From assembly GCF_946478805.1 (NCBI RefSeq), contig NZ_CAMLDC010000023.1, positions 1 to 64,000 on the forward strand: a stretch of 64,000 nt of DNA, read 5' to 3'. Within the stretch, counting starts at the first letter, position 1, and each line of letters starts with the position of its first letter. Both the position numbers and the translations under genes were made by a program. This DNA comes from an uncultured Fluviicola sp. (GTDB lineage Bacteria > Bacteroidota > Bacteroidia > Flavobacteriales > Crocinitomicaceae). The notes beneath the pieces were generated by a model. The model had not been told where the DNA came from. It worked only from the letters and a program-made list of their open reading frames with translations, and searched no databases. Of this stretch, positions 43,789-53,323 are shown one piece after another.

Positions 43789-44658
43789 TCAATTCTTTTT
43801 GATTCTTTCCCAAAGCTTCACCACCTCAACTGCTTCTTTCACATCGTGTACGCGCAATATTGATGCTCCTTTGTCCAGAGCCATTGTGTTTAAAACGCTG
43901 GTTCCATTCAGTGAATCTTCGGCTTCGATTCCCAGGGTTTTGTAAATCAGTGATTTTCGTGAGATTCCAACCAGGATAGGGCAGTCGAATAATTGAAAAG
44001 CTTCCAGGTAGGAAAAGAGCTCTAAATTTTGAGTGCTGTTTTTTGCAAAACCGAATCCGGGGTCAATTATCAAATCCTTTATTCCGGGAGTCCGTGCTTT
44101 TTCAACCTGGATTCCAAGTTCGACCATTACTTCCTGAAGTAAATGGTGGTAATTGTTCAATTGAGCCATGGTTTGGGGAGTTCCTCTCATGTGCATCAGG
44201 ACATAAGGAACCCGGTATTCCGCAACGATAGAAAAAATCTCCGGGTTGATCAATCCACCGCTGATGTCATTTATCAGGTGCACACCTTGTTCCAGTACAT
44301 AATTGGCAACCTCGGATTGAAAAGTATCAACACTGATCTTAACTTCCGGATAATGTTCCAATGCATACAAAATGGCGGGTTTGATCCGTTCTATTTCTAC
44401 TTTTTCGGAAAGGTGTTCTGCGCCGGGCCTACTTGAGTAACCACCTATATCTAACCATGTTGCACCGTTTTTGACGTGTAGATCGATCAGATCATGTTGC
44501 ATACCGATGGTTGGACTTTGGCTGGTTGTATAGAAAGAATCGGGTGTGCAATTGACAATTCCCATTACCTGTGGAGTGGAAATAGTGAATAACTTACCGC
44601 GGATGTTTAGCTCCCATTCTCGCGAAAAATGTGTATTTTCAGACCTTAAAAATTCCAT
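43789..44658 (-). CDS. folP: Dihydropteroate synthase
   Basis: A 289-residue TIM-barrel enzyme that joins p-aminobenzoate to the pterin diphosphate in folate synthesis. Diagnostic segments are MGIVNCTPDSFY (pterin-binding Asn), WLDIGGYSSRPGA, LINDISGG, VLMHMRG, DPGFGFAK and VGISRKS. It is divergent from the DUF1599 gene with only 10 bp between start codons, so its promoter must lie inside that neighbour. Confidence 0.95.
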   Translation of the reverse strand: MEFLRSENTHFSREWELNIRGKLFTISTPQVMGIVNCTPDSFYTTSQSPTIGMQHDLIDLHVKNGATWLDIGGYSSRPGAEHLSEKVEIERIKPAILYALEHYPEVKISVDTFQSEVANYVLEQGVHLINDISGGLINPEIFSIVAEYRVPYVLMHMRGTPQTMAQLNNYHHLLQEVMVELGIQVEKARTPGIKDLIIDPGFGFAKNSTQNLELFSYLEAFQLFDCPILVGISRKSLIYKTLGIEAEDSLNGTSVLNTMALDKGASILRVHDVKEAVEVVKLWERIKKN

Positions 44659-44668
44659 ACTTACATAG

Positions 44669-45205
44669 ATGATACAAACATCGGAACAATATCAACACAT
44701 CGTACAGGGTTGTAGAGAAATTTTCCTTAAAAAGACGAAAGATTACGGAACTTCCTGGCGTATTGCCAGGGCAAGTAGTTTAACGGATCAAATCTTCATC
44801 AAAGCAAATCGTATTCGAACAATCCAGGAAACCGGTGAGAATAAAGTAGGGGAAAGTATCGAAGGTGAGTTTGGTGCGATGATGAATTATTGTATCATGG
44901 CTATTATTCAATGCCGCTCAACCGAAGCTTTGGGTCTTGAATTAACATCCGATCAAGCCTTGAGTCTTTACAATGAGGTTGCCCAGGAGGCTTTTGATCT
45001 GATGGAAAAAAAGAATCACGATTATGGTGAAGCCTGGAGAGATATGCGGGTCAGTTCATTAACCGATATGATTTTGATGAAGTTGTTACGAATCAAACAA
45101 ATTGAAGATAATGGAGGAAAAACCATAGCTTCGGAGGGAATTGAATCGAATTATTTTGATATTTTGAACTACTCTATTTTTGCATTGATACACCTTACCC
45201 TTTAA
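44669..45205 (+). CDS. DUF1599 protein (internally duplicated)
   Basis: A 178-residue cytoplasmic protein of unknown function. Two homologous halves are visible: KKTKDYGTSWRIARASSLTD with IRTIQETGENKVGES in the first, and KKNHDYGEAWRDMRVSSLTD with IKQIEDNGGKTIASEG in the second. Each ends in a NY-containing helix. The family sits beside folP, a DoxX-like gene and tpiA in many Bacteroidota. Start spacing to folP is 10 bp and it precedes the next gene by 13 bp. Confidence 0.87.
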   Translation: MIQTSEQYQHIVQGCREIFLKKTKDYGTSWRIARASSLTDQIFIKANRIRTIQETGENKVGESIEGEFGAMMNYCIMAIIQCRSTEALGLELTSDQALSLYNEVAQEAFDLMEKKNHDYGEAWRDMRVSSLTDMILMKLLRIKQIEDNGGKTIASEGIESNYFDILNYSIFALIHLTL

Positions 45206-45218
45206 AATACCGGCTTCT

Positions 45219-47120
45219 ATGAAAACTATGCGAACGATTGCAGGACATTCCTTACCACTCAATGTTCTGTTTGTGATTTTAAACCTTGCCGGATTAACGC
45301 TCATTACCATGGGCTTTCATGATTCGTTTGAAACCCAAAAGCTGCTTTTCGTAAGTATCGGTCTGGTTTTGATGTTGTTCTCAGCAGTGGCATTGATCTT
45401 CTTCAAAGGAAGATTGATGATTGCAACCGTTTCCCGTGTAATTGTGGGAAGTTTGTTCATCGTTTCGGGCTTGATCAAGGCAAACGATCCGCTCGGATTT
45501 TCCTATAAGCTTGAGGAATACTTTGAAGATGGTGCGTTGGCTTACCGAATCAAGGAACTTTTCGGGGCGCCGGGTTTTTCATTGGAATATTTCATTCAAC
45601 ATGCGCTGGCACTTTCGGTGATCATCTGTATCGTTGAAATAGTTTTGGGAGTCCTGGTCATTATTGGCGGTAAAATGCGCTTGGTGAGCTGGTTACTGGT
45701 AATTACCATGTTGTTTTTTACTTTCCTTACCTGGCATACTTCGACGTGTGATGCAAAACAGAAATTTGTAGATAGAGACACCTATTCCCTGGTTGATTCA
45801 AAGGAAGCACAACTGGCGGATAATAAGATTGAAGAGGCAAAAACCAATAAAGACGTTAAGATTATTTCCAAAACCTCGAAAGAAGTGGTGGTGGAAGAAA
45901 TGAAATCTCCACAATGTGTAACGGATTGCGGATGTTTCGGGGATGCTATGAAAGGTTCGGTTGGAAGATCATTGACCCCGAAAGAATCACTTTGGAAAGA
46001 TATTGTCTTGCTCTACCTGGCAATTTGGATCTTTGCCGCTCAAGGAATCATTAAACCGAATAATGTACGACAAAACTGGTTGTACGTTCCGATTTCAATG
46101 CTGTTGATTACCACTTTGTCCTGGGTTTTTGATTGGTATTTCCCGATTATCTTCTCTTTAATTGCCATTCTCGCAGCTTTGTGGACTTACCGGATTCGGA
46201 ACCGATTTATCGGGAATCATATGGGTTCAGCGTTGGTAGTGGCGCTTTTATGCGGGATTTTCATCGGGTATGTATTGAAGTATGACCCTTTGAGAGATTA
46301 CAGATCGTATGCGGTAGGGAATTATTTACCTGACTTGACGAAAAACGGAGATCCCGGAAAATACCAGAGTTTACTGGTTTATAAAAACCTGCAAACGGGC
46401 GTTAAGAAAGAATACGACGGATCCAGCAAGGAATTCATGGATTCTAAAATTTGGGAAAAGACCAAAGAGTGGAAATACGAAACCATGGTAAACAAGGAAA
46501 TTATTCCGATGAGATTGCCTTCCATTGATACCGCTCAATTCAATCCTTCACGCAGTATTCAATCCTTGTCAGAAGACGAATTGCAATTGGATGCAGTGAA
46601 AAAACAACTGAAAAACCGAAAAATAACCGGTTTGCGATTGATGGATAAGGTGACGAAGGAAAAAATGGATATCACAGAATTGGAATACAATGTGGAATCT
46701 TATCCTGTGGACACCTATACGATCCTGGATACTATTCAAGTGGATAATCCGGAGTTGTCAGATGTAAGTATCCGTCAGTTCCTGTTTACTGCACCGAAAG
46801 TAATTGTTGTTTTTTCAAAAAACCTGGGAGAATTTGACCTGGATCACTTGAATGAAATCAAATCTGTGGCTGCGAAAGCGAAAAAAGCAGGAATTCCGTT
46901 TGTACTGGTTGTCGGATCGGGAGATGAAGAAATCGCTGCATTCAAAAAGAAACACCAGTTACACGTACCGGTCTTTATCAATGATGGAATCGAGTTGAAA
47001 GCAATTTCACGCGCGAATCCGGCTTTGATGGTATTGAGATACGGTCGGGTGAAAGGAAAATATACCGGTAATTCGTTGCCGACATTCAATTGGATTCAAA
47101 CACATTTATTAGCAAAATAG
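45219..47120 (+). CDS. BT_3928-like membrane protein (DoxX/MauE-type domain plus thioredoxin-like region)
   Basis: A 633-residue protein. Two N-terminal helices precede a DoxX/MauE-type four-helix domain (about 70-185). A loop carrying CVTDCGCFGD follows, the DCGCFG motif common in MauE-like redox membrane proteins, then three or four more helices (about 265-350). The C-terminal region (about 370-633) is soluble and ends in a thioredoxin-like fold (VIVVFSKNLGEF, GIPFVLVVGS and PALMVLRYGRVKGKYTG) that lacks a CxxC pair. It may take part in thiol redox or c-type cytochrome biogenesis, but this is not established. It sits one base before tpiA. Confidence 0.82.
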   Translation: MKTMRTIAGHSLPLNVLFVILNLAGLTLITMGFHDSFETQKLLFVSIGLVLMLFSAVALIFFKGRLMIATVSRVIVGSLFIVSGLIKANDPLGFSYKLEEYFEDGALAYRIKELFGAPGFSLEYFIQHALALSVIICIVEIVLGVLVIIGGKMRLVSWLLVITMLFFTFLTWHTSTCDAKQKFVDRDTYSLVDSKEAQLADNKIEEAKTNKDVKIISKTSKEVVVEEMKSPQCVTDCGCFGDAMKGSVGRSLTPKESLWKDIVLLYLAIWIFAAQGIIKPNNVRQNWLYVPISMLLITTLSWVFDWYFPIIFSLIAILAALWTYRIRNRFIGNHMGSALVVALLCGIFIGYVLKYDPLRDYRSYAVGNYLPDLTKNGDPGKYQSLLVYKNLQTGVKKEYDGSSKEFMDSKIWEKTKEWKYETMVNKEIIPMRLPSIDTAQFNPSRSIQSLSEDELQLDAVKKQLKNRKITGLRLMDKVTKEKMDITELEYNVESYPVDTYTILDTIQVDNPELSDVSIRQFLFTAPKVIVVFSKNLGEFDLDHLNEIKSVAAKAKKAGIPFVLVVGSGDEEIAAFKKKHQLHVPVFINDGIELKAISRANPALMVLRYGRVKGKYTGNSLPTFNWIQTHLLAK

Positions 47121-47121
47121 C

Positions 47122-47883
47122 ATGCGCTCAAAAATTGTAGCAGGAAACTGGAAAATGAACTTGTCTCAGACAGAGGCAAAAGCACTGTGCAAGGAAGTAA
47201 ATAACATGAACATCGGTTCGGAAATAGAAGTCTATATTTTTCCCCCGATGTTGTATGCAAGTGATTGCAAAGCAATCTCAACAAGGGTGAAAGTGGGAGC
47301 GCAAAATGCCTACCCGAAAGATAACGGAGCTTTTACAGGTGAAGTGAGTATGTGGCAATTGAAAGAAGCCGGAATTGAGGCGGTATTGATCGGACATTCG
47401 GAACGAAGAGAATATTTCAAGGAAGATAATACGCTGTTGAAACAAAAACTGGATGCTGCTCTTGCTCATGGAATCAGACCTTTCTTCTGTTGTGGAGAGC
47501 CATTGGATATCCGCCACGACAATTCCTTTTTGAGTTATGTGAAAAACCAATTGGAAGAAAGTGTGTTTCATCTTTCCGCTGCTGAATTCGAAAAAGTGGT
47601 CCTGGCGTACGAGCCGATCTGGGCAATCGGAACCGGGCAAACGGCAAGCACGGAGCAAGCTGAAGAAATGCATGCGGCAATCCGGTCGTGGGTAGAAGAG
47701 AGGTATGGAAATGAGATCGCAGAAAACACGTCCATTTTATATGGTGGAAGTTGTAACCCAAGTAATGCACAGGCGTTATTCGCTTGCGAAAATGTAGATG
47801 GAGGATTGATCGGAGGTGCATCTTTAAAAGCAGCAGATTTTTCCGTTTTAGTAGCTGAAGGAACATGGACTATTTTGAATTAA
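47122..47883 (+). CDS. tpiA: Triosephosphate isomerase
   Basis: A 253-residue glycolytic enzyme. The motifs are GNWKMN (active-site Lys), IGHSERREYF (catalytic His), AYEPIWAIGTG (catalytic Glu) and YGGSCNPSNA (phosphate loop). Start lies one base after the previous stop, and its 3' end overlaps prmA by 19 bp. Confidence 0.97.
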   Translation: MRSKIVAGNWKMNLSQTEAKALCKEVNNMNIGSEIEVYIFPPMLYASDCKAISTRVKVGAQNAYPKDNGAFTGEVSMWQLKEAGIEAVLIGHSERREYFKEDNTLLKQKLDAALAHGIRPFFCCGEPLDIRHDNSFLSYVKNQLEESVFHLSAAEFEKVVLAYEPIWAIGTGQTASTEQAEEMHAAIRSWVEERYGNEIAENTSILYGGSCNPSNAQALFACENVDGGLIGGASLKAADFSVLVAEGTWTILN

Positions 47884-48710
47884 CAGTTAATATCGAGCCA
47901 AGAGATCCTTGGTCGGATATTCTCGTTGCGGAATTGGCCGAATTCGGCTTTGAAAGTTTTGTCGAGACCGATTTGGGAATCCAGGCATATGCACCAGTTC
48001 AAATTGGAGATGTTTCAACCATTTTGAAAGAAACATGTATTCACGACAATCCCGAAATTCAAGTGGATTGGAAACTGGAAGAGATTCCACATCAGAATTG
48101 GAATGCAACGTGGGAAGAGTCATTTGATCCTGTTTTGGTGGATTCAAGACTTGCAATCATTGCACCGTTCCACGATGCGGCTGACTTTCCGGATAGGGAA
48201 CTGATCGTAATCCAACCGCAAATGTCTTTTGGAACCGGGCACCACCAGACAACCTACCTGATGTCACAATTCCTGCTTGATTTACACTTACTTCCTGAAA
48301 GAGTACTGGATATGGGAACAGGAACCGGTGTGCTGGCCATTTTAGCGGAGAAAAAAGGAGCACAGGATATCCTGGCTGTAGACATCGAATCCTGGTCGGT
48401 GGAGAATGCACTTGAAAATGCGGAACGCAATGGTTGTTCAAAGATTCGAGGTCTTCTTGGCGACATCGATTCGATCAAAGAAAATGATTTTGGTGTGATA
48501 CTTGCTAACATCAACAAAAATGTGCTGAAAAGGCATTTACCTGATTACGCAAAACTTTGTTCTGATAACGGTTTACTCTATCTGAGTGGTTTCTTCACTT
48601 CTGATGTTTCGGAATTGGAGGAAGCAGCCAAAGAAGCAGGTTTTCAATTAGTAGAAGTAAGAGATAAAGAAACATGGGCATCCATGAAACTTAAAAAAGT
48701 AGAACTATGA
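47865..48710 (+). CDS. prmA: Ribosomal protein L11 methyltransferase
   Basis: The 281-residue SAM-dependent methyltransferase modifies ribosomal protein L11. An N-terminal substrate-recognition domain is followed by the SAM core: MSFGTGHHQTT, VLDMGTGTGVLA, AVDIE and ILANINKNVL (NPPY-equivalent). It overlaps tpiA by 19 bp and the following large gene by 4 bp (ATGA). Confidence 0.93.
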   Translation: MDYFELTVNIEPRDPWSDILVAELAEFGFESFVETDLGIQAYAPVQIGDVSTILKETCIHDNPEIQVDWKLEEIPHQNWNATWEESFDPVLVDSRLAIIAPFHDAADFPDRELIVIQPQMSFGTGHHQTTYLMSQFLLDLHLLPERVLDMGTGTGVLAILAEKKGAQDILAVDIESWSVENALENAERNGCSKIRGLLGDIDSIKENDFGVILANINKNVLKRHLPDYAKLCSDNGLLYLSGFFTSDVSELEEAAKEAGFQLVEVRDKETWASMKLKKVEL

Positions 48711-51700
48711 AAAAATGGGGATTCATTCTGATTGCAATTTTGAGTGTTACAAATTCATTTTCACAGTCTTATCCTGAAGACCGGGAGAAGTTTGTAAAAG
48801 CAATCGTTTCATTGACAAGTGATTATTTGGATAAAGAGCAAAAAGACTTTTTGAAAGATGAATTTTCGGTAACCTTATTGAAATCGGCAGACTTTCCTGA
48901 TAAGTATTTTTCCAAGATGGTTGCTACCTGCAATTTAATGGAAAGTAAGCGTTTGAAACCGTATCCGGAAATTTACAATTACGTGTTTTCGGTTTATTCG
49001 TTTGTAAAAAATAAACAGCCTGAATCTTCTTTTTCAGTATGGCATAATTCGGTAGATAAATTGTTAGATGCTAAAAACGTCAATAAGTTCAAAGATTTCA
49101 TTGAATTGTCAGCTGGATTTTTCTCTAAAGGAATGCTTGCGAATTCTTCCAATGAAGAATGGTATTACTATGGATCTTACGTTTTTGAATTCACTGATAA
49201 ACCCATTATTCGATTTACAAACGGTCGCCTGGTTTGTGGGTTCCCAAACAAAAGTGCAAAAAGAGAGGAAGCTCGTTTTTTAGATTCTCTTGTCGTTTAT
49301 AATACCAGTGGGACCTATGATCCGATATTAAAAAAATGGATTGGGCAAGGTGGAAAAGTAAACTGGGTGAAAGTTGGATTGAAAGAAAATGAAACATTTG
49401 CAGAGCTTGGCAATTACGACGTTTCAATGAAATCTAATTTTATCAAGGCAGATACTGTTTCTTTGACAAGTCCTTTTTTTCCCGGAAAGAAAATCAAAGG
49501 AACTTTAAATGAACGGGCTTTCCGTATTATTCGTGAAGCAGATCGAAATTATCCCCAGTTCATTTCATTCGAAAGAAAGCTTTCCATCGCAAATGTACTT
49601 CCCGATATGGATTATGTGGGAGGTTTTTCATTGCAAGGAGCTAGTGTTATTGGAATCGGTAACGCAACCGAATTGGCTCAATTGACCATCAAAAGGAATG
49701 GAAAGAAATTCCTGGTGGCAAAAACGCAATACATTGCCATTGAGCCGACTAAAATCGTTTCAAATATCACTCAAACCACCTTGTATGTTGGGGAAAAAGA
49801 TTCCATCACGCATCCGGGAGTTGGTTTCGTCTATACCAAGGATTCGAATATGGTCGAATTGAATAGAGGGAAATCGGGAGTTTTACAATCAGCATTTACA
49901 GATTCGTATCACCAATTGGAATGGTATGTTCAAAAAGTGACCTGGAAAAGAACAGAGAATGATTTGTTGTTTACTTACGAATTCGGGACAAGTCAGGAAC
50001 AACGAATTGCCCGCTTTGAGTCTATGAATTTCTATGACGGAAGATTGTATGATCGTTTGCAAGGAATGGAACAGGTTCATCCACTTGCAGCTTTGTATAA
50101 TTACTGTTACAAGTTTGATGAATTCACATTGACCGAAGGAAAAGCTGCTACTGCACTTGGTAAAACGGTTGAACAGGTAAAATCTCAATTGTTGGATCTG
50201 GCATCCTATGGATTTATCAGTTATGACACTGAAAACAAGATCGTGAAGGTGAATCAGAAGACCAAAGTGTTTATCGAGGCAAGATCCGGGAAACGTGATT
50301 ATGATAACCTGATTTTTGTTTCAGATATGCGTCCGAAACAGAAATTTTCACCGGAACAACTGAAAGATAACCCTTATCTGCAGAAAATTGCATCACAGGA
50401 TTCCATTTTGAGTATCAAGAGAAGATCGATACCGAACTTTGGAAGAATGAGCCTGGGAAGTATGGAGATTGCTTTGGAAGCAGTGGACCGTGTAACCATT
50501 TCCGATGCACAGGGTTCATTTGTTCTACCTGACAATGCACAAGTGAAAGTAAGTAAGAACAGAGACTTCAAATTCACAGGATGGGCTTCTTCCGGGAAAT
50601 TCGAGGTGCATACCTTGGAAGCAAACTACACCTATGAAGCCAATAAAATTAACTTGATTAAAACAGATAAGAGTTACTTCCGTGTGAAACCGCTTTCTCA
50701 AGCAGACGGGAATAAATCGATTGCACTTGGTTCTGCAGTAAATGGGATTGTTGGGGAAATCGTTGTAGATGATCCGACAAACCGTGCCGGAATGAAGAAA
50801 GAGATTACAAAATATCCGATTTTGAAATCCGTGAAACCGTCCAAAGTATATTATAATCAAGAGGATTTGTTTAAAGGCGCTTATGATTCGGCACGTTTTT
50901 ATTATACCTGTGTTCCATTCGAAATGGATAGTTTGGATAACTTCTCGGAGAAATCATTCCGTTTGAAAGGAGAATTGGTTTCTGCCGGAATTTTCCCGGT
51001 AATCAAGGAAGATCTTCGGATCATGCCGGATTACTCGCTTGGATTCAGTACGGTTGCGCCACCGGAAGGACATGTTTTCTACGGAACAAAAGCAGTCTAT
51101 AAAAACAAGATCGTGTTGTCGAACAACGGATTGCAGGGAGCCGGAATCATCAACTTCATTCATTCCACTTCCGATTCGAAAGCATTCACCTTTTTACCGG
51201 ATTCGACCTTGGGGTATGCGAAGTTTGAAAACAAACCGATTGAAGCAGGTGTGCAATTTCCGGATGTGAAATCACCGGATGCATTTATTACGTATGTTCC
51301 AAGACAAAACGTCTTGAAAGCATCTTCCACTATGGAGAACGAATTGACCTTCTTTAACGGGGAAGCTAAAATGAAAGGAACTGCGATCGTTCAGCCGACC
51401 GGAATGACCGGGTATGGAATCATTTCTATGCAAAAAGCAAATTTGGGTTCTGATGCATTTAAGTTTAAACGCTACGATATTTTCTCCGATACCTCTGTTT
51501 TCAATCTCAAGAATCCGTATCCGGAAGAAGGGGAAAGTCCGCTCGCATTCTCATCCAACAATGTCAATGCACACATTTCATTCAAAGATCGCAAAGGTGA
51601 TTTTAAATCGAATGACGGGGAAGAATTGAAAACATTCCCGGTGATCAAGTATGCTGCAAAAGTGGATATCTTCACCTGGTTGATGGACCAGGACGAGATG

Positions 51701-53323
51701 GAATTGTCTAAGAAAGGCGGCGGCGGTGGTTCCGGAGATATCAACATCAATACGGATTTGAATCTCGCTTCACCGAATATGTTCTCGATCCATCCGGATC
51801 AGGATTCCCTGCAATTTGCAGCTCCGAAAGTGAAATTTTCCATGAAAAACAAAGTGTTGTACTGTAGTAATACCACATTCATCGATGTGGCGGATGCCCG
51901 TATTTATCCGGATAGTGCGAAGGTGACCATTCACAAGAATGCAGTGATGGAACCGTTGTTGAATTCGAAGATCGTTGCCAATTACGTTACCAAGTACCAC
52001 ACTTTCCTGAATTCGAAAACAACGATTTTGGCAAGAAGAAAATACAATTCGGAAGGAGATTATCCGTATTACGATGCAGATTCTACCCGAACGTTGATCC
52101 ACATGGATAAGATCGGTGTCGATTCAACATACCAGACATTTGCCAATGGAACCGTGAAAAGTGAAGCAGGATTCAAGTTGAATAAGTACTTCGATTACTA
52201 CGGTGCGATGAACGTGAAAGCAGCGAATCCGTTGATCAGCTTCTCAGGTGCAACGCGTATCAATCACAATTGCGAGAAATTTGCGAAAAGCTGGATGTCG
52301 TTCTCGGCAGAGATCGACCCTAAGAACATCCAGATTCCGGTTACTCCGAATATGAAGACATTGGATGGACAAGCGATTGCTGCGGGGATCGTCTGGAGGG
52401 ATTCCCGTCAGAAAGATTCCATTCGCCTGTACCCGACATTCCTTTCTTCCCTGGAAGATCCGAATGATCCGATTTTCATCACAGCTTCCGGAGTGTTGCA
52501 GTATGATTTCTCATCCAAGGAGTTCCAGATCGGACCAAAAGAGAAATTGCTGAACCGCAATGAACCGGGTAACTTTATTTCATTGCATACAGAAAGTTGT
52601 TCAATGAATGGAGAAGGAAAGATCAATATGGGAATGGATTACGGGGACGTAACGGTAGATGCTATCGGAACGGTTTCTTACAATCAGCAAAGCGGACAAA
52701 CAGATGTAAATGCGACTTTGAAATTGAACATGCCGATGGATAAAGGTGTTTTCGAAAGTATGGGCCAGCGCATTGTAGATTATGAAGGTTCAAAACCACT
52801 TTCGTTCGAAACGACAAATATTGAACAGGCTCTATTGATGTGGAGCGACCGTAAGACAGCAGATAAGATCAAATCCGATTATACGCTTTCCGAAGATAAA
52901 AAAGTGAAGCGTTTACCGGATGAAATGGAAAAATCGATCGTGATTACGGGAGTTCATTTGAAAAATATCCCGATATCAAAAGACATCCGTGGATTGATGT
53001 CCAGCCTGGAAGGGGCTGCTATCGTGAACTTATACGGAAAACCGGTTATGAGACAAGTGGTGTTCCGTGCGGCTTTTGAACAGATCTACTCTTCAAACGG
53101 TGACAATTTCACGATGATGATGCAGGTTCCGGGAGGACCGGATTACTTGTTGAATTATACCATGTTGAAAAAAGATGGGACATTGAATATCATTACAAGT
53201 GATTCGGAACTGGCAAATGCAATTAATGCGATCAAGGAAGATAAACGTAAAACAAAAGGATTCATCTATCAAATCTCAACAAATAGCGTGTATTTAGGCA
53301 AACTAAATGCTATTTTTGAATAA
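48707..53323 (+). CDS. Very large secreted protein of unknown function
   Basis: A 1538-residue protein with a signal peptide (about 1-20, ending NSFSQ) and no further obvious membrane segments. The bulk appears beta-rich. A short region near 465-525 (GKAATALGKTVEQVKSQLLD, then GFISYDTENKIVKVNQ) looks helical like a winged-helix insert. A Gly-rich linker (KKGGGGGSGD) occurs near 1003-1011. I recognise no family, and no sorting domain is seen at the C terminus. It is coupled to prmA (ATGA overlap) and to plsY (stop/start overlap), so it is expressed within a housekeeping operon. An envelope structural role is a guess. Confidence 0.85.
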   Translation: MKKWGFILIAILSVTNSFSQSYPEDREKFVKAIVSLTSDYLDKEQKDFLKDEFSVTLLKSADFPDKYFSKMVATCNLMESKRLKPYPEIYNYVFSVYSFVKNKQPESSFSVWHNSVDKLLDAKNVNKFKDFIELSAGFFSKGMLANSSNEEWYYYGSYVFEFTDKPIIRFTNGRLVCGFPNKSAKREEARFLDSLVVYNTSGTYDPILKKWIGQGGKVNWVKVGLKENETFAELGNYDVSMKSNFIKADTVSLTSPFFPGKKIKGTLNERAFRIIREADRNYPQFISFERKLSIANVLPDMDYVGGFSLQGASVIGIGNATELAQLTIKRNGKKFLVAKTQYIAIEPTKIVSNITQTTLYVGEKDSITHPGVGFVYTKDSNMVELNRGKSGVLQSAFTDSYHQLEWYVQKVTWKRTENDLLFTYEFGTSQEQRIARFESMNFYDGRLYDRLQGMEQVHPLAALYNYCYKFDEFTLTEGKAATALGKTVEQVKSQLLDLASYGFISYDTENKIVKVNQKTKVFIEARSGKRDYDNLIFVSDMRPKQKFSPEQLKDNPYLQKIASQDSILSIKRRSIPNFGRMSLGSMEIALEAVDRVTISDAQGSFVLPDNAQVKVSKNRDFKFTGWASSGKFEVHTLEANYTYEANKINLIKTDKSYFRVKPLSQADGNKSIALGSAVNGIVGEIVVDDPTNRAGMKKEITKYPILKSVKPSKVYYNQEDLFKGAYDSARFYYTCVPFEMDSLDNFSEKSFRLKGELVSAGIFPVIKEDLRIMPDYSLGFSTVAPPEGHVFYGTKAVYKNKIVLSNNGLQGAGIINFIHSTSDSKAFTFLPDSTLGYAKFENKPIEAGVQFPDVKSPDAFITYVPRQNVLKASSTMENELTFFNGEAKMKGTAIVQPTGMTGYGIISMQKANLGSDAFKFKRYDIFSDTSVFNLKNPYPEEGESPLAFSSNNVNAHISFKDRKGDFKSNDGEELKTFPVIKYAAKVDIFTWLMDQDEMELSKKGGGGGSGDININTDLNLASPNMFSIHPDQDSLQFAAPKVKFSMKNKVLYCSNTTFIDVADARIYPDSAKVTIHKNAVMEPLLNSKIVANYVTKYHTFLNSKTTILARRKYNSEGDYPYYDADSTRTLIHMDKIGVDSTYQTFANGTVKSEAGFKLNKYFDYYGAMNVKAANPLISFSGATRINHNCEKFAKSWMSFSAEIDPKNIQIPVTPNMKTLDGQAIAAGIVWRDSRQKDSIRLYPTFLSSLEDPNDPIFITASGVLQYDFSSKEFQIGPKEKLLNRNEPGNFISLHTESCSMNGEGKINMGMDYGDVTVDAIGTVSYNQQSGQTDVNATLKLNMPMDKGVFESMGQRIVDYEGSKPLSFETTNIEQALLMWSDRKTADKIKSDYTLSEDKKVKRLPDEMEKSIVITGVHLKNIPISKDIRGLMSSLEGAAIVNLYGKPVMRQVVFRAAFEQIYSSNGDNFTMMMQVPGGPDYLLNYTMLKKDGTLNIITSDSELANAINAIKEDKRKTKGFIYQISTNSVYLGKLNAIFE

